Shown piece after piece: positions 45,236 to 46,974 of a stretch of 46,974 bases of DNA (positions are counted from its first letter, which is position 1; each line of letters starts with the position of its first letter). The position numbers and the translations under genes were made by a program. This DNA is from Bacteroidota bacterium (GTDB lineage Bacteria > Bacteroidota > Ignavibacteria > UBA10030), in the NCBI GenBank assembly GCA_016928255.1, contig JAFGLB010000037.1, positions 1 through 46,974 of the forward strand, written 5' to 3'. Below the pieces are notes generated by a model. That model ran no database searches, had not been told where the DNA came from, and was given only the letters and a program-made list of their open reading frames with translations.

Positions 45236-45264
45236 ATTCTATATATAAATTGCCTAAAAAACAA
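45236..45264 (-). promoter_or_regulatory. Sigma-70-type promoter of the nuo operon
   Basis: TTGTTT (45264-45259, minus strand), 17 bases, then TAGAAT (45241-45236), 25 bases before the nuoA ATG. Confidence 0.5.
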
Positions 45265-45305
45265 ATAAATCTGCAACAGAACCGGCAAAACAGAATCGGT
45301 ATAAA

Positions 45306-46974
45306 TCATTTTAGTTGAATAATGACTCCTTCCAGAGGCCAGCGAGCGCGTACTTTCAGTGTATCGGATAAATTGCTCATTCTTTCAGAATACTTGAAAG
45401 GGAAAGGATTACCGGGATCGAATACATTGTTTTTATTCCGGTCTTTGAATGCCTGAAGTACATACTGCCCTTCCTTAATAAGGGGAAGAATGAATTGCCC
45501 GGTGGATTTATCTGCTTTAGTGGAATAGCGTAAATCCTGTTTGCCAATCTGCCAGGCAACAACATATAAATCGCCTTCGATGTCCGCGGTATTCAAATCT
45601 GTAACTGTTCCTTCCACACTGCTCATATCTTCTAAGTCAATCGTTTCAAATCTCCATACTTTCGTAGAATCCCTGCCCGTGCTGTCCCTCCAATCCCTGA
45701 TTTGCTGCAATTCAGCACGCAGTGTGTACCATGTTTTGCCGGCAAGTTCTTTCTCAGGCATTATCGAAACAACAGCATCGCTTATTCTCTTTTTTATTGC
45801 CGGAATCGCCTGATTCTTTCCATCCAGAATTGAAATAAAATCAAGTGGAAGGTTTTTTGCTGCGGCGTCAGAGAATGTAAGCGTGAGAACAGGCATTATA
45901 TCAATATTCCTAATGCTGTCTTTTATTGATACAACAGCCATTCTTATCTTTGTATTCACTGCTCTGGATGAACCCTGGAATACCAGTGAATTCGCAAGCG
46001 GATTTATCATGTTTCCCGTTGAATCTGTAACATCTTTGATAAATAACGAATATGCTTTGGCAGAGTCCTGTTTTTCTGTTACTGCAATCATTGATTTCGG
46101 CAGTACAGGATTCTGATAAACAGTTATTAAACCAAGCGATTTCTGGTCGATTGTATCCATAACGACAAATGATTCAGGTTTGACAGATGAAGCAAGAATT
46201 GCCTCGGAAAATTCCGCTATTATATGATTCCTGTCCTGCGCAAATGCTTTAATAAGTCTCGGCCCTGATGTGTCTTCTTTTGCCAGCTGCATAAAAATGC
46301 CTTTTGCCAGAGTATCATCCTGCGTAACCGAAACGGGACCGGATTGCACGCCGTATTCATCGGTTTCTCGATCGTATACTAAATTCCTGTATTCATCACG
46401 CACGGCAAATATTCTGTAGTCAGAAAAAGGAATATAGCGGAGGAAAAAATCCCCGCTTTTCCCTGCCTGTGTAATAAAATCCGGTTTTGCCGACATTGGA
46501 TTCAGCGTGTCCGGATTAATTCCTTCATCCATCTTGTAGGCAAAAATCATCACGCCGGACACATCTTTGCCTTTCATGCTTGGATAGACTATACCCTCGA
46601 TGTTCCCTCGGTCAATATCAGGCCCCGTCGAAAAAGCCATTGTATAAGCTTTTGCCATTTTCGTTAAACCCCTGAACCGGTCTTTAACGTCCGTCCCAAT
46701 ATTTACGACATAAGTTGTGTTTTGCCTGAGCTTTTCCGAAAAAGTAATCTCAACTTCTTTGCCGCTCCAGTCAAATTCCAAATCTCCTACATACGGAGAA
46801 ATAAAGATGGATTCTTCAAGCGTTCGTTCTTCGATATAACGATCGAATTCAATAATTATCCTATCGCCTTTAAAATTCAATGTATTATTGCCGGGATATA
46901 CTGCAATGATTTCCGGGGTGGTCAAGTCCACCGGTCCGCCCTGAGGCGGCTGTTGATTTGCACATCCTGAAAAA
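45306..46974 (-). CDS. Ig-like-domain lipoprotein (start cut by window edge)
   Basis: The frame is open from base 45306 through the right edge; 556 codons are seen. The first visible residues read FSGCANQQPPQGGPVDLTTPE, so a lipobox (FSGC) is present and the signal peptide begins beyond the window. The GTG at 46931 is therefore not the start. A SbsA/Big_5-type Ig-like domain follows (IIAVYPGNNTLNF, IIIEFDRYIEERTLEESIFISP, TTYVVNIGTDVKD), then further beta-rich domains, and a final EGQYVLQAFKDRNKNNVFDPGNPFPFKYSE segment typical of this Bacteroidota lipoprotein family. Function unknown; probably outer-membrane. It precedes the nuo operon by 94 nt but nuoA has its own promoter. Confidence 0.85.
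   Translation of the reverse strand, partial: FSGCANQQPPQGGPVDLTTPEIIAVYPGNNTLNFKGDRIIIEFDRYIEERTLEESIFISPYVGDLEFDWSGKEVEITFSEKLRQNTTYVVNIGTDVKDRFRGLTKMAKAYTMAFSTGPDIDRGNIEGIVYPSMKGKDVSGVMIFAYKMDEGINPDTLNPMSAKPDFITQAGKSGDFFLRYIPFSDYRIFAVRDEYRNLVYDRETDEYGVQSGPVSVTQDDTLAKGIFMQLAKEDTSGPRLIKAFAQDRNHIIAEFSEAILASSVKPESFVVMDTIDQKSLGLITVYQNPVLPKSMIAVTEKQDSAKAYSLFIKDVTDSTGNMINPLANSLVFQGSSRAVNTKIRMAVVSIKDSIRNIDIMPVLTLTFSDAAAKNLPLDFISILDGKNQAIPAIKKRISDAVVSIMPEKELAGKTWYTLRAELQQIRDWRDSTGRDSTKVWRFETIDLEDMSSVEGTVTDLNTADIEGDLYVVAWQIGKQDLRYSTKADKSTGQFILPLIKEGQYVLQAFKDRNKNNVFDPGNPFPFKYSERMSNLSDTLKVRARWPLEGVIIQLK

Noticed and set aside
1-46974. tRNA, rRNA, insertion sequence, prophage or defence genes
   Set aside because: No transposase, integrase, tRNA-like cloverleaf or defence motif was recognised on either strand by eye.

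Overview
The window comes from a Bacteroidota/Chlorobi-group bacterium, most likely an Ignavibacteria-like lineage. This is an inference from gene content: a type IX secretion system (T9SS) sortase PorU and its partner PorV, a T9SS C-terminal sorting domain on a cargo protein, several FadL/PorV-like outer-membrane barrels, DUF3467, DUF3109 and DUF5683 proteins, glycogen synthase, complex I, and housekeeping sigma-70-type promoters (TTGnnn, 17-18 bases, TAtatT) instead of the Bacteroidia TAnnTTTG type. No tRNA, rRNA, CRISPR array, insertion sequence or phage gene was seen.

Layout. (1) 1-4753, minus: a surface-polysaccharide block with an N-terminal methyltransferase fragment cut by the left edge, a Wzz-like chain-length protein, a four-helix-bundle gene sitting between inverted degenerate repeats, and an SLBB polysaccharide export protein. 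(2) 4860-5369, minus: a HIT-family hydrolase with its own promoter. (3) 5525-18062, minus: a T9SS block, transcribed porU, porV, an M6-peptidase-like cargo protein that lacks the zinc motif, a HExxH peptidase / TolB propeller / outer-membrane barrel fusion, and a DUF5683 protein. The last three are almost gapless. A two-hairpin palindromic repeat lies between porU and porV. (4) 18063-18406: a divergent intergenic region. On the minus strand it holds a promoter, a structured RNA of about 110 nt and a strong terminator whose U-tract ends directly at the porU ATG, with an alternative antiterminator pairing. This is the most interesting item in the window. (5) 18407-32802, plus: glgA, a lipoprotein/barrel pair, rpiB, glyA, tatC, a polyprenyl diphosphate synthase, a phosphoglucosamine-mutase-like gene, dprA, a DUF3109 gene, rpoN, hslV and hslU. 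(6) 32817-40437, minus: a second lipoprotein/barrel pair, a TPR lipoprotein with DUF3467 as a complete transcription unit, and an ECF sigma / anti-sigma pair behind an RpoE-type promoter. (7) 40724-45211, minus: nuoABCDEF with its own promoter; nuoG-N are absent. (8) 45306-46974: an Ig-like lipoprotein cut by the right edge.

How it fits together: PorU and PorV form the attachment complex that processes T9SS cargo at the outer membrane. The M6-like protein, with a type A sorting domain, is an obvious cargo from the same operon, and the peptidase-barrel fusion may work beside it at the surface. The cell also invests in other envelope functions here: polysaccharide export, two lipoprotein/barrel modules, TatC export, and an ECF sigma factor that appears to drive its own promoter. 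Several gene starts were moved from the longest open frame on the basis of promoters, overlaps and homology; each case is noted in its entry.
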